64,000 nt of DNA from Commensalibacter nepenthis (GTDB lineage: Bacteria; Pseudomonadota; Alphaproteobacteria; Acetobacterales; Acetobacteraceae). Position numbers and translations under genes: made by a program. Each line of letters opens with the position of its first letter. Position 1 is the first letter of the stretch. The notes beneath the pieces were generated by a model. The model saw nothing but the letters and a program-made list of their open reading frames with translations. It searched no databases and was not told where the DNA came from. Location of the stretch: contig NZ_JASBAN010000001.1 of the NCBI RefSeq assembly GCF_029953305.1, positions 806,001 through 870,000 of the forward strand, written 5' to 3'. Shown here in pieces: positions 50,361-61,300 of this stretch.

Positions 50361-50637
50361 ATCCCGTCTCCATTTTGATCAGTCAATCATTGACTGTTCA
50401 GGTTACCATTTAGATTATATCTATACAAATATAATCCGGTTCGCCTGTCCTAAACGGTTACACTAGCACATAAACAGATTTTAAAAATCCATACATACCA
50501 GCCCCGCCTCCCGTTCGCAGTTACAATAACTTTTAAAATAAAATTACGCACGGTCTTGGACAGGTGTAGGGTAAGATATCCTACCCTATATATGCATTGA
50601 CTTGCAAAATACAAGTCAATGATAACTCTACTTTATA
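50361..50637 (-). promoter_or_regulatory. candidate L10 leader between rplA and rplJ
   Basis: Long non-coding gap at the place where bacteria have the autoregulatory L10 leader. It contains hairpin 1 (arms TAGGGTA at 50567-50573 and TACCCTA at 50582-50588) and hairpin 2 (arms CATTGACTTG at 50595-50604 and CAAGTCAATG at 50612-50621, seven-base loop, perfect). The remaining 200 bases toward rplJ were not folded. Assignment rests on position and structure. Confidence 0.55.
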
Positions 50638-51333
50638 TTAACCAGCGTTAACGCTAGCAATATCAATTTCAATCCCAGGCCCCATAGTTGAAGAAAGATA
50701 AATTTTCTTCATATAAGTACCTTTTACACCTGTTGGACGTGCTTTTTGCACTGCATCAACAAATGCACGGATATTTTCTACAAGATTGGTTGCTGTAAAA
50801 GATGCTTTACCAATACCAGCATGCACAACACCACCTTTTTCAGCGCGGTATTCTACTTGTCCAGATTTAGCAGCACCTACTGCCCCCTTAACATCCATTG
50901 TCACAGTTCCCAGTTTAGGGTTTGGCATCAATCCACGTGGACCAAGCACTTTACCTAAACGACCAACCAATGCCATCATGTCAGGGGTTGCAATACAACG
51001 ATCAAAATCGATTTGACCAGCTTGGATTTTTTCAGCGAGATCTTCATCGCCAACCACATCAGCACCTGCTGCTTTTGCTTCTTCAGCTTTTTCGCCACGA
51101 GCAAACACACCAACGCGCAATGTTTTACCTGTCCCATGAGGAAGAGACATTAATCCACGAACCATTTGATCTGCATAACGAGGATCTACGCCCAGGTTAA
51201 TCGCAATTTCAATAGTCTCATCAAATTTAGCTTTAGCATTACCAAGAACAAGAGCAATCGCTTCTTGTAAAGAATAAACTTTATGACGTTCTAAAGTAGC
51301 ATGAGCCGCAGCAAGACGTTTATTTTTAGCCAT
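50638..51333 (-). CDS. rplA: 50S ribosomal protein L1
   Basis: L1-stalk protein that controls E-site tRNA release and, in E. coli, represses rplKA. It shows [19 protein letters not shown] and [19 protein letters not shown]. 231 residues, normal. It lies three bases behind rplK, implying coupling. Confidence 0.97.
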   Translation of the reverse strand: MAKNKRLAAAHATLERHKVYSLQEAIALVLGNAKAKFDETIEIAINLGVDPRYADQMVRGLMSLPHGTGKTLRVGVFARGEKAEEAKAAGADVVGDEDLAEKIQAGQIDFDRCIATPDMMALVGRLGKVLGPRGLMPNPKLGTVTMDVKGAVGAAKSGQVEYRAEKGGVVHAGIGKASFTATNLVENIRAFVDAVQKARPTGVKGTYMKKIYLSSTMGPGIEIDIASVNAG

Positions 51334-51336
51334 GTC

Positions 51337-51771
51337 TTAAGACTCCTCTACTTTCAAGCCCATTGAGCGTGCTGAACCAACCAACATACGAACGGCACCA
51401 TCAACATCATTCGCATTCATGTCTTTCATTTTTTCAGCAGCGATTTCACGCAATTGGCTCATTTTCACTGTACCAACAGTCGCACCTTTACCAATAACTT
51501 GAGCACCTTTTGATACTTTAGCAGCTTTTAACAAGAAATAAGTATTAGGTGGTGTTTTTGTAATAAAGCTGAATGTACGGTCTGCGTATGCAGTAATCAC
51601 AACAGGAATTGGCATTCCTGGTTCAAGATTTTGAGTCGCAGCATTGAACTCTTTACAGAATTGCATAATATTCAAACCACGTTGACCCAATGCTGGACCA
51701 ACTGGTGGGGATGGATTTGCCTTCCCCGCAGGAATTTGTAATTTAATGTAGCCAACAATCTTTTTGGCCAT
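51337..51771 (-). CDS. rplK: 50S ribosomal protein L11
   Basis: Stalk-base protein of the GTPase-associated centre and thiostrepton site; it is needed for RelA activation. It begins [20 protein letters not shown] and has [16 protein letters not shown]. 144 residues, normal. It begins this operon: secE and nusG, its usual upstream neighbours, are absent and the next upstream gene is an efflux component. Confidence 0.97.
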   Translation of the reverse strand: MAKKIVGYIKLQIPAGKANPSPPVGPALGQRGLNIMQFCKEFNAATQNLEPGMPIPVVITAYADRTFSFITKTPPNTYFLLKAAKVSKGAQVIGKGATVGTVKMSQLREIAAEKMKDMNANDVDGAVRMLVGSARSMGLKVEES

Positions 51772-51879
51772 ATCCGGGTCTCCTTAATAAATTCTACCCA
51801 GACCGCGGTTCACACGAAAACCGCAAGGCAAATATAATCACCTTACAATTCATCTCCCGCGTTCCGATGAGAACTTACC

Positions 51880-51908
51880 TCTTAACTATTTATCCAAAGA
51901 TTTGTCAA
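51880..51908 (-). promoter_or_regulatory. candidate promoter of rplKAJL-rpoBC
   Basis: A consensus -35 box TTGACA lies at 51903-51908 on the minus strand. At 17 bases spacing the -10 would be TTAAGA, which is weak. It is 110-140 bases upstream of rplK in the 271-base gap behind the efflux gene, where a strong promoter is needed. Confidence 0.4.
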
Positions 51909-52042
51909 GTTTTTATTTTTAAACAGTGTTTTTTTGCTTTGAGGATTCTTGAAACTAAGTTTTAAGTATCTGACTACTATAAATTCTATAATATATGACT
52001 ATCACCAGTTTATCTTAAAAGTTACTCGGCATTTTTTTCAAT

Positions 52043-53557
52043 TTAATTATCTTTTAACCCCAAACCTAAATTATTATATTGGAACACCCCTACTGATTCT
52101 AATTTCTTCTGTGGAAGTTCATTTACATCCCATCCGCCTCCCAACGCTGTAATTAAATTAACTGAGGCTTGCATCAATCTTGTTTTACTTTCTACCTCAG
52201 CAATCTGGGCTGTTAAAGCTGCTGTTTGTGCGGTTACAACATCCAGATAATTTGTTAACCCACCCGTATATAAAGACATAGCCATTCCTTGGGTTCTTAA
52301 CGCTGCCTCAGAGGCAGCTTTATTCTCTTTGAATTTTTGAGACATTTTTTGAGTTAATGTTAAATTATCCGCAACTTCTTTAAACCCATTTAATACAACA
52401 GAGCGATAATTATCTCTGGTTTGTCGGTATTGAGACCAATTCCTTTGTAATGTTGCCCTGCGTAATCCGCCTTGAAACAAAGGTAAAGCAGCTTTTACAG
52501 CCGCAGACCACATACTATTGGGCAAAGTTGCCAAACCAAAACCACTATCTTCAAAACCACTTAATGCATTAATGGTAATATCTGGATAAAAAGCAGCTTT
52601 TGAAACACCAATCGCACGATTAGCTGCCGCCATTTGTCGTTCAGCGCTGGCAATATCAGGGCGACGTTGCAACAAAGCTGATGGCACACCCAAAGGCACA
52701 TTTGGAACATACATTGATTTATTTGAATTTACAGGAGCAATATGAAAGCTCATGGGGACTTGATTGACCAATACAGCAATAGCATGTTCGGTAATATCAC
52801 GTTGAGCCTGAATTTCTGTTTGTTGTGCCTTGGTCGTTTCAAGCTGATTTTCAGCCCGTGAAACATCAATACCCGCAGCAATTGCGCCCATTTCACGCAT
52901 ACGAGTCACATCAACAGCTGCTTCGAAATATTTAATCGAATCTTTTAATACTTCATTCTGCGCATCATATCCACGTAAAACCATATAATTTAGGGCTAAT
53001 TCAGCTTCCAAACTTAACCTAGCCCCTTCATAGTCCGCAGCACTGACTTGCGCTAGACTACGTTGCATCTTAATCTGGTTTCGTATTCGTCCCCATAAGT
53101 CCACCTCCCACATTGCAGAAGCTTGATACTGGGCGTTATTTTCTGTGATTGGACCATTGCTGGATGAGCTCCGAAATAAACGATTATGAGACTGTTTATA
53201 CCGACCACCACCTGCTGAAAGTGTCAAATTAGGATATAATTGTGATTTGACCTCGCTTAACAAAGCTCGACTTTGCATAAAAGTTTCTGCTGCGGCCTTT
53301 AAATCAGGATTATTTTTATTCAGCTGGTCTTCTAATTGATTTAAAATAGGATCATTAAATACCGTCCACCAAGCCCCTTTTGGAATTTCATCGGCAGGCT
53401 GTGCAACATGAAAGGGGGTCGTGCCTTGCCATGTATCTGGCAAAGCATAATGCGGTTGTTTATATTCAGGGGCTAAATCGCAAGCACTTAATATGAATAA
53501 ACCTGAAAGTAAACATATCCCTATTCGTGCATGTGGTAATTTAATATGTTTCAGCAT
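52043..53557 (-). CDS. outer-membrane efflux lipoprotein (NodT family), second pump
   Basis: TolC-like channel of the second tripartite pump, 504 residues. The lipobox is LSAC (LFILSACDLAPEY). Family stretches include GAWWTVFNDPILNQLEDQLN, SAMWEVDLWGRIRNQIKMQR and LGVPSALLQRRPDIASAERQ. It is only distantly related to the outer-membrane factor at 20901-22448, so this is not a recent duplication. Its ATG overlaps the adaptor stop (TAATG). It is the last gene of the pump operon; I see no clear hairpin terminator between it and rplK. Confidence 0.92.
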   Translation of the reverse strand: MLKHIKLPHARIGICLLSGLFILSACDLAPEYKQPHYALPDTWQGTTPFHVAQPADEIPKGAWWTVFNDPILNQLEDQLNKNNPDLKAAAETFMQSRALLSEVKSQLYPNLTLSAGGGRYKQSHNRLFRSSSSNGPITENNAQYQASAMWEVDLWGRIRNQIKMQRSLAQVSAADYEGARLSLEAELALNYMVLRGYDAQNEVLKDSIKYFEAAVDVTRMREMGAIAAGIDVSRAENQLETTKAQQTEIQAQRDITEHAIAVLVNQVPMSFHIAPVNSNKSMYVPNVPLGVPSALLQRRPDIASAERQMAAANRAIGVSKAAFYPDITINALSGFEDSGFGLATLPNSMWSAAVKAALPLFQGGLRRATLQRNWSQYRQTRDNYRSVVLNGFKEVADNLTLTQKMSQKFKENKAASEAALRTQGMAMSLYTGGLTNYLDVVTAQTAALTAQIAEVESKTRLMQASVNLITALGGGWDVNELPQKKLESVGVFQYNNLGLGLKDN

Positions 53558-54807
53558 TATTGTTGCACCTCAACAGGTTGTGCAGCGTTTTTCTTTAAAG
53601 ACTCATTCTCATGTTTAAGAGTTATTTGCTCTGTATTTTGAAAATCATCATTATATCCAGGGGTGCTATCTACCAGCTTAACCAACTGTCCATCCATTAA
53701 ACCCGCCGAAGGGTTATTCACGATACGATCTGTTTTAGCAACTCCTGATAAGATTTGCACAGATTTCCCTAAATTATTACCCAAAGTAACATTATGCATT
53801 CTAACCCGATTATCCGCTCCAACCACAGCCACTTGCATTCCTTGAGCCCTAAAAATTAACGCTTGCTCTGGTAATATCAAGATATTTGGATCCGAAGGCG
53901 CAATAAAATGAACATTTACAAAAGTGCCTGGCCATAATAAATGAGACGCATTATCCACCGTTAACTCTGTTGTCACGGTTCGAGTTGTTGTATTAAATGC
54001 ACGTGCAGATGTTAAATAATCTGCTTTGAATACTTTACCTGGATATTGAATGGCTGTTAATTCTGCTTTGATCCCAGGTTTTAAAATCGAGGCATAATCT
54101 TGGGGGACATCAACAAACACCCGTAATCGATGAATATCTGCTACAGTAAATAATTCAGTGGCTTTACCAGAATGACTTAAATCACCATTATCATTCACGA
54201 AATCACCAACATCCGTTAAACGAGAGGTTACTACACCATTAAACGGAGCTCGAATACTTTTAAACGCTTGTAAAGCAGCATAACGATCCACATCATGCTT
54301 TGCCGCATCAACTAACGCATCTTGTACCTTGGCATTGGCAGCCTGTACATCGACCTCTTGTTGCGAAACCGCTTTTGTTCCCGAAAGTGCTTTCCACCGT
54401 TGTGCTGTGACTTTGGCTAGTTGATATTTTGTTTGAGCCACTTTCAAATTTGCTCTGGCTGCTTCATATTCCGCATCTAAACTAGGGGTGTCAATCGTTG
54501 CCAATAAATCTCCCGCTTTAACATCAGCACCAAAATCTTTGTACCATTGTTTTACATACCCAGATACTTGAGCATAAATCGGCGCTTGATACCAAGCAGT
54601 CACATTCCCTGGCAACGTCAAATTACGTAATGTTGGTCCTGTTTGTGGATTAATATATTGCACTCTTGGAATAGATGAATCCTTAGCCTCTTTTACCAAC
54701 ACATGGACATAATGCTGACGCTGAACAATTTCTATTCCAGTATAAATCACTGCACCAACAGCAATGAATGCAAAAACTGCTTTTGTTTTTTTTGAAAACC
54801 CAGACAT
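53557..54807 (-). CDS. RND efflux periplasmic adaptor, second pump
   Basis: Membrane-fusion protein of 416 residues. An N-terminal anchor (about 8-26, AVFAFIAVGAVIYTGIEIV) is followed by the lipoyl half TLPGNVTAWYQAPIYAQVSG and FGADVKAGDLLATIDTPSLD, a coiled coil, then SIRAPFNGVVTSRLTDVGDF and the beta-barrel and proximal domains. A C-terminal tail (NTEQITLKHENESLKKNAAQ) extends past the core. I chose ATG 54807 because it overlaps the permease stop (TGATG) and has AAGGAAG upstream; a longer in-frame start at 54855 would give a Cys-rich leader inside the permease gene. Confidence 0.9.
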   Translation of the reverse strand: MSGFSKKTKAVFAFIAVGAVIYTGIEIVQRQHYVHVLVKEAKDSSIPRVQYINPQTGPTLRNLTLPGNVTAWYQAPIYAQVSGYVKQWYKDFGADVKAGDLLATIDTPSLDAEYEAARANLKVAQTKYQLAKVTAQRWKALSGTKAVSQQEVDVQAANAKVQDALVDAAKHDVDRYAALQAFKSIRAPFNGVVTSRLTDVGDFVNDNGDLSHSGKATELFTVADIHRLRVFVDVPQDYASILKPGIKAELTAIQYPGKVFKADYLTSARAFNTTTRTVTTELTVDNASHLLWPGTFVNVHFIAPSDPNILILPEQALIFRAQGMQVAVVGADNRVRMHNVTLGNNLGKSVQILSGVAKTDRIVNNPSAGLMDGQLVKLVDSTPGYNDDFQNTEQITLKHENESLKKNAAQPVEVQQ

Positions 54808-57800
54808 CAAACAGCTTCCTTTTTCTGACGATGATACACAAGTGCAAAAACACAAGGAACAAATAATAAAGTTGCTAAGGTTGCAACGCTTAATCCACCC
54901 ATTACGGCTCTTCCTAGAGGAGCATTTTGAGTATTACTTAATGACATTGGCAACATCCCAATAATCATTGCCGATGCTGTCATTAAAACGGGTCGAATAC
55001 GCCCATAACCCGCCTCCAATGCTGCCAAAACAGCATTTTCATGCTCAGCCAAACGCTCTCTTGCAAATGAAACCACTAAGATCGAATTCGCAGTCGCGGT
55101 TCCCATACACATAATAGCCCCTGTTAATGCTGGAACGGATATAGAGCTATGCGTTATAAATAAACTCCACGCAATTCCTGCCAATGCCCCAGGCAACGCC
55201 GTAATAATCACAAAGGGGTCTAACCAAGATTGAAAATTAACCACGATAATCAAATAGACTAGCAAAATCGACATTGCCAACCCACCAATTAACTGTGAAT
55301 AAGCATCATACATCGTTGTTGCCTGACCGCGAATAGCAATTATAGAGCCTCTGGGTAATTGCGAATTAAGATCCTGAACTACTTTATTAACATCCGCTGA
55401 TACAGCACCTAAATCACGACCATCGTTGCTGGCATAAATCTCAAAAACAGGCATGATATTATAATGGGAAACCTCTCCACCTGTTCCTGTTTGTGAAATA
55501 TGACTTAAAGAGCCCAACATTTGTGTTTTGGTTTTTCCAGAAGCACCATCAGGTCCATTCACAGGAATTGTCTCTAGATCATTCATGCTTTGTAACTCAG
55601 ATTGAGGCGTCTGAATATTCACCAAATGTGAAACCCCTGTTTTAGGATCAAGCCAATAAGTTGGCGCAGTTTGACCACTACCTGACAATGTTGCCAGAGC
55701 ATTATTAGCAATATCAGCTTCTGTTAATCCTGTGCTTAATGCAAATGTTCTGCGTGTATTAATCATCAATGTTGGCATTGTAACCGTTTGTTGAACCCTT
55801 ACGTCAGCAATTCCAGGAATATTTTTTAATTTTGAGGCAACAAATTTAGCATATTCATAATTTGCTGATAAATTACGCCCCACAATTTGCACATTAATTG
55901 GCGCTGGTAATCCGAAATTTAAAATCTTGGCTGTCATATCCCCTGGCATAAATGCAAAATCTATTCCTGGAAATTTATCCCTTAACCCTTGACGTAATAG
56001 TTTGCGATATTCTGCAATTGGAGATTCAGAGTTATTCAAAGAAATTGTTAAATCACAATCTTGCGACCCAATAGTAGGCGTTGGAATAAAAGCCTGATTT
56101 AAGCTACTAAATGGTAATCCACAATTATTGACAATTCCTTTGACTTGACCAGGCAGTAATTTCTCAATTTCTTCATTGACTAAATACGAGATTTTACCTG
56201 TTTCTTCAATTCGTGTTCCCAAAGGTGCACGCATGTGCAAATCCAGTTCCCCTGATTTAATTTCTGGAAAAAAATCTTGCCCACAAAAATACAGCAATCC
56301 CATCGAAGCAAGAGAAAAGAGCATAAAACCAGCAATAAATCTTTTTCGGATCGATAGTAAATGTTTTAATAACGCCTTATAATTTACCCTAAAACGTTCA
56401 AATCCAGCGTCAAAACTATTTAAGAATTTCTGAAATTTTGAAATCTTACGATTAGGACTTTCATGTTCTCTGATCTGACCCGGCAAAAGATAATAAGCCA
56501 TTGTTGGAACCAAAGTTCTGGACAAAATAAAAGAAGCGATCATTGCAAAAATAATGGCTTCTGCCATGGGCATAAATAACCACCCACCTACTCCAGTTAA
56601 TTCAAATAGTGGAAACCAAACAATACAAATACAAAGCGTTGAAACAAAAGTTGGAATGACAATCTGATTAGCCGCATCCACAATCGCATCATAGAGATTT
56701 TTTCCCATCTCTAAATGCGTATCGATATTTTCAATCATCACGGTGGCATCATCAACCAAAATCCCAACAGCCAACGCCAACCCTCCTAGGGTCATGACAT
56801 TAATTGTCTGCCCTGCTAAACCTAGTCCAATCAAAGCTGTTAAAATAGCCAAAGGAATAGAAGTTGCAATAATTAACGTCGATCGCCACGATCCTAAAAA
56901 TAAAATAACAACAATACTGGTTAGTAACGCAGCAATAACCATTTCATGCACAACATCTTCGACAGACTCTTTTACAAAAGTCGAAGCATCTGAAATGATA
57001 TCTATCTTTACCCCTGGTGGCAGAGTTTTTTGCACTTTTGGTAAGAGTTTCTTAATCCCAGACACGACATTCAATGTCGAAACATCGCCCGATTTCATCA
57101 CCACCATCAGGATCGCTTTATGCCCTTTAACCAACACCAAATTTGTTTGAGGTGAACCTCCTCTGTGTACCCACGCAACATCTTTTAAGTAAACCGTTGC
57201 ATTCCCCACTTGTTTAATAGGAATATTGTTAAATTCTTCTATCGCTCGTGGGGTTGCATTGGTTTGCACCATGAAATCAACAGCACCAATTTTTTGATCC
57301 CCAGCAGGCAACACAATATTTTGCTGATTTAATGCATTACCAACATCTGTTGCCGTTAATCCATAAGCTAATAAACGTTTTTGATTTAAAGAAACTTGCA
57401 CATTATTCGCCGTTCCCCCATAAGGCGAAGGCAACGCAGCCCCAGCCACAGAAACCAGTGACGGTCGAATAAGATTTGAGGCCATATCATAAAGCTGAGA
57501 TCCTGTTATGATGCTGGAAGATATTTTTAACATCAATACAGGAACAGAAGACGCATTATATTTCAAAATCAAAGGGGGCGTAATTCCCTTTGGCATTTGC
57601 TTTAAAACGGTTTGTGAAACAGAGGTAATCTGAGTTTGTGCCTCGGCAATATTTGTTCCTGGCTGAAAAAATATTTTTACAATTCCACGACCATAAAAAG
57701 AATTACTTTCAATATGCTCAATATTATCAACGGTTGCAGTCAGCGCTCTTTCATAATAATAAGCGACCCGCCCTGACATATCCTCGGGCATTAATCCGTT

Positions 57801-57956
57801 ATAATTCCAAACCACAGCAACAACAGGGATTTTAATATCAGGAAAAATATCCGTTGGTGTTTTGAAAATTGATAAGACCCCAAATACAACAATTAAAATT
57901 GCCAAGACAACAAAGGTATACGGGCGCTTTAACGCCGTAATAACTATCGCATTCAC
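54807..57956 (-). CDS. RND efflux permease, second pump, without TM10 lysine
   Basis: Inner-membrane permease of 1049 residues with the RND layout of 12 helices and two periplasmic loops. TM4 carries the aspartate pair (GILVDDATVMIENIDTHLE). In TM10 the AcrB-type lysine is absent: the aligned stretch reads MGTATANSILVVSFARERL. The N-terminus is ALKRPYTFVVLAILIVVFG with DIFPDIKIPVVAVVW, a subclass distinct from the MdtBC-like proteins at 14-21 kb and closer in some features to metal- or solvent-type RND proteins. Substrate unknown. It is first in its operon (permease, adaptor, outer-membrane factor), opposite to the adaptor-first order of the other pump. Confidence 0.92.
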   Translation of the reverse strand: MNAIVITALKRPYTFVVLAILIVVFGVLSIFKTPTDIFPDIKIPVVAVVWNYNGLMPEDMSGRVAYYYERALTATVDNIEHIESNSFYGRGIVKIFFQPGTNIAEAQTQITSVSQTVLKQMPKGITPPLILKYNASSVPVLMLKISSSIITGSQLYDMASNLIRPSLVSVAGAALPSPYGGTANNVQVSLNQKRLLAYGLTATDVGNALNQQNIVLPAGDQKIGAVDFMVQTNATPRAIEEFNNIPIKQVGNATVYLKDVAWVHRGGSPQTNLVLVKGHKAILMVVMKSGDVSTLNVVSGIKKLLPKVQKTLPPGVKIDIISDASTFVKESVEDVVHEMVIAALLTSIVVILFLGSWRSTLIIATSIPLAILTALIGLGLAGQTINVMTLGGLALAVGILVDDATVMIENIDTHLEMGKNLYDAIVDAANQIVIPTFVSTLCICIVWFPLFELTGVGGWLFMPMAEAIIFAMIASFILSRTLVPTMAYYLLPGQIREHESPNRKISKFQKFLNSFDAGFERFRVNYKALLKHLLSIRKRFIAGFMLFSLASMGLLYFCGQDFFPEIKSGELDLHMRAPLGTRIEETGKISYLVNEEIEKLLPGQVKGIVNNCGLPFSSLNQAFIPTPTIGSQDCDLTISLNNSESPIAEYRKLLRQGLRDKFPGIDFAFMPGDMTAKILNFGLPAPINVQIVGRNLSANYEYAKFVASKLKNIPGIADVRVQQTVTMPTLMINTRRTFALSTGLTEADIANNALATLSGSGQTAPTYWLDPKTGVSHLVNIQTPQSELQSMNDLETIPVNGPDGASGKTKTQMLGSLSHISQTGTGGEVSHYNIMPVFEIYASNDGRDLGAVSADVNKVVQDLNSQLPRGSIIAIRGQATTMYDAYSQLIGGLAMSILLVYLIIVVNFQSWLDPFVIITALPGALAGIAWSLFITHSSISVPALTGAIMCMGTATANSILVVSFARERLAEHENAVLAALEAGYGRIRPVLMTASAMIIGMLPMSLSNTQNAPLGRAVMGGLSVATLATLLFVPCVFALVYHRQKKEAV

Positions 57957-58307
57957 GTAACTAAATGCTCCATTTCTTTAATTTTGATAATAAATAATTT
58001 TCACAGCAGCTTAAATAACATCGTGCTTAATTATTTAACATGATTACAAATTATGAATCTTCGATATAACCAGTACCAGTATTATGCGAACAAACAATCA
58101 TGCTATGATTAAATGAATTTTTGTCATATAAAAGGAAATAGCTTATAATAACTTACAAATTTCTTTTAAATCAAAAAATCATAATTAAGGTCAATAAGTC
58201 GAGATTGAGGCAGTATTAAGGCAATTTCGTTCAATTAAAACTTCAACATAACAGGCAAAATCAATCTCTATTTTCCTTATATACGAAACATATTTACGAA
58301 AAATTAA
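57957..58307 (-). other. intergenic region upstream of the second RND pump
   Basis: About 350 AT-rich bases between the AsmA-like gene and the pump. It should contain the pump promoter; TTGACC at about 58190-58195 on the minus strand with ATTTAA 17 bases on is one candidate. I see no ORF with coding character, no clear terminator and no regulator gene. Confidence 0.45.
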
Positions 58308-61300
58308 TTAATAAAACAACTCTCTTAAGGCCCCAGGTGTCAAAATCCGAGATGGGTATATATCAAATATAGGCTTTTTAAAACTACCTTCTATATCAAA
58401 AGGAATGGCAACGAACCCACCACCTTTTTCAGGGCTAAATAGCTTACCAACAGCTGGTAAAAAACCAAACAATTTATTGATCGCATAAAGAGGCACGATC
58501 GTTCCTCTTACATCTAAATTTGCCTGATTAAGATTGACATTCCCCTGTAAAGTAGCCCCAAGCTCCTCATTATGAACCAACCCATCGGTAATGCTTAAAA
58601 TACCATCACTCAATGATAAATTAGTTTGAATGGTATCCAAAATAATTTCTTTGTTCTTGCGCTTTTTAAACAAACCATAAATAGACGCATCACTTAGTCG
58701 ACGCATAGCCAGCGGAGCATTTTCCAACGTAACGTTTTTAATGTTAATTTGACCATTGAAAGGTGCCGAAGGTTTGGCATCATCAAAACGTCCTTTGAAC
58801 ACAACACTTCCGCCTTTTAGCTGCGTTGAAACTCCCACTGTTTCCAAAATAGAACCAAAATCTTGGGCTTCTAAGTGAAAATACCGATAGTGATTTTTAG
58901 GAAATAGTGAAGCTGTCATTACGAATGGTTTACGCATTCCAAAAGATAACCGCATTAACCGAACCCCATTATATTCCATATAGGTTGTCACGTTCCCAAG
59001 AAATTGATCTTGGCGATAATAAATTTTTTGTGCTTGTATATTCACAATCCATTTACGCCCTCTTGGTCCGGAATATCGACCAGTCGCAGCAATCGGAAGT
59101 TGATATTGATCTTTTGTTTTTTTGGCTTTAGTTTTTTTCTTATCTTTGCCTATATATTTATTCACAAAAGGGACTGCATCCAAAGCATCTGCTTTTACAG
59201 ACAAGCGAATATCACCTTTTTGTGGATTATTTATCGCTTCTTTGGTCATGGGAATATTCAAACTTGCCTGCCCCACAGAGCGACCAATCTGAAAAGAAGT
59301 AATATTGAGTTGTTGAGGAGTATGATTAACAACAGAAACATTTGCATCCAAAGAAAGATCTTTTCCTTGCGCATATAGATTGCGAATACCAATTAATTTA
59401 CCTTGATCGAGCACAACATCTCCAGCAAATGTTGCTGGTTGCCCTATATTTTTTGTCCATATCGGCAATTGAATGCCTGCATTTGACAAATCAAATCGTA
59501 AATTTACCGTTGCTTGCCCATTATGTAATTTTTCATATCCTACAAATAAAGGAATATCACCAACAAAATCACCCGATGTATCGACTTGCATTTTTTTTAA
59601 GCTATCAGGGGTAATATCCAACCTTACTTGAGCTGTTTCTATGATACTTTGCTCATTTTTATGCGAGAATTTTTGCATATATTTTAACGTTACAGGAAAA
59701 ACTGAAAAGATACCTTTGCCTGTTAACTCTAAATGATTGGTGTCTACATTGATCGTCAAAGATCCATCTTTAAAATCCTTATCCAAAGCCACATTATCTA
59801 AATAGGCATTTTGAATTTCATTATGACCTTGAATATCAATTTGTTCAATTTTCACTTTCTTTTTCAAAGGCAGTTTGACCTTTAAGGTCGTTTTCACATC
59901 TCCACTAGGATGCTTAAACGGCAAAGGGTGACGAGATAATAAGCGTAATCTAGGTTCAGACAACAACGCTATGATATCTTTTAATTTTCCTTGGATATCC
60001 GTAGAAATAATTCCTGTCTCTTCGTGATTATCTAATCCTGTGATCCACATATCGCCTTTAGGAACCGATAAAGTGCGATAATTATCTGTGGGTTTATTAT
60101 TCGGATAAACAACCTGATATCCCCCCCAAAGCTTGATATATATACGACTGGGATCAACAAAGCGTAAGCTTGCTTTCATATCTTTTAAAGGTGGAACGGG
60201 ACGCAACCAATAAATTTCAGCATGATCTGCCTCTTTGATACCACCACCAAGATGCACTAAATCTAGATGTTCCCATCCTTTTTGACTGGCTAACCCAACT
60301 TCAATATTAAATCCATGCACCTGACCTGACGTGATATTTTCTGTTACCCACGCATGAGCACCCTTGGCGACCGTCGCAGGCCAATAGTTTTTAATTGTTG
60401 CAAAATCCAAAGTTGAACTATTGGCAACAAAATTCAATTTAACTTCTTTTGTTTTTAATAAGCTAGATAGAAACAAAGACCCTGTAAATTGAAATAATGG
60501 TCCACTTTGATTTTGATCCAATGCTGTTGGAGAACGCAATTGTAAGACCATTTTATCCATCGTAACATGAATGGGCTTTTGCAAATCCGTTGAAAAGTCA
60601 GCATGAAGATGCGCATCAAGCGATGAAGGATATAAATCTTGTCCTTTAACCGCAACCCTCCCTTGACCTGTTTTAATGGTTAAAGCGGTTTCATAAGGTT
60701 CTATGACAGCTTGCTTTGGCTCTGATTTCAAACCAATATCTGCTGTAAGGGAAACGGGGAGATCAATTGGTGCGAGTGCTTTTAATGATGGGTTGACCCT
60801 CGCAAAATCAGCAGGATTAAACCCATCCATTTGTATATGCCATTTTAATAACCCCGTCTTATCCAGCATTTGACGTGCTATTTCTATATTTTCATCAGCT
60901 CCACTTTGCGCACTCAACTGAATCAAATGACCATCCACATCAAGTTGAGCCATTACATGCCCAACAATACCCAGTGTATTTTGGATATAAAATGGTGCGA
61001 TATTCATATCAATGTGTTTTAATTGAATAACTTTATTATTTGTTTCGTCAGTCAATTTAGCATGGCTATTACGAATAGTAATTTCATGCAAATATCTTAA
61101 ATTAAAATGAAATTTGGACTTAGAAGAACTCTTTTTTTGGTCGATTAAATCCAACTGTATCCTTTGATCAGATGTTCTTTTGAACCGTAATTCTGCACCA
61201 TCCACACGCAGGGATAAAGGCTCTATCTCATAACGAAACAAAGGAGCAATTGCCAAACCCAGCTTGGCATATTGGATACTGCCCTGCACTTGTTCTTGAT

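Noticed and set aside
50138-50386. 82-codon ATG-started frame overlapping the rplJ 5' end
   Set aside because: It is a shifted frame of rplJ; the L10 frame with its TTG start matches the family from the first residue.
51772-52042. Possible tRNA-Trp or secE/nusG remnants upstream of rplK
   Set aside because: No cloverleaf arms with a T-loop motif and no NusG or SecE-like frame are visible.
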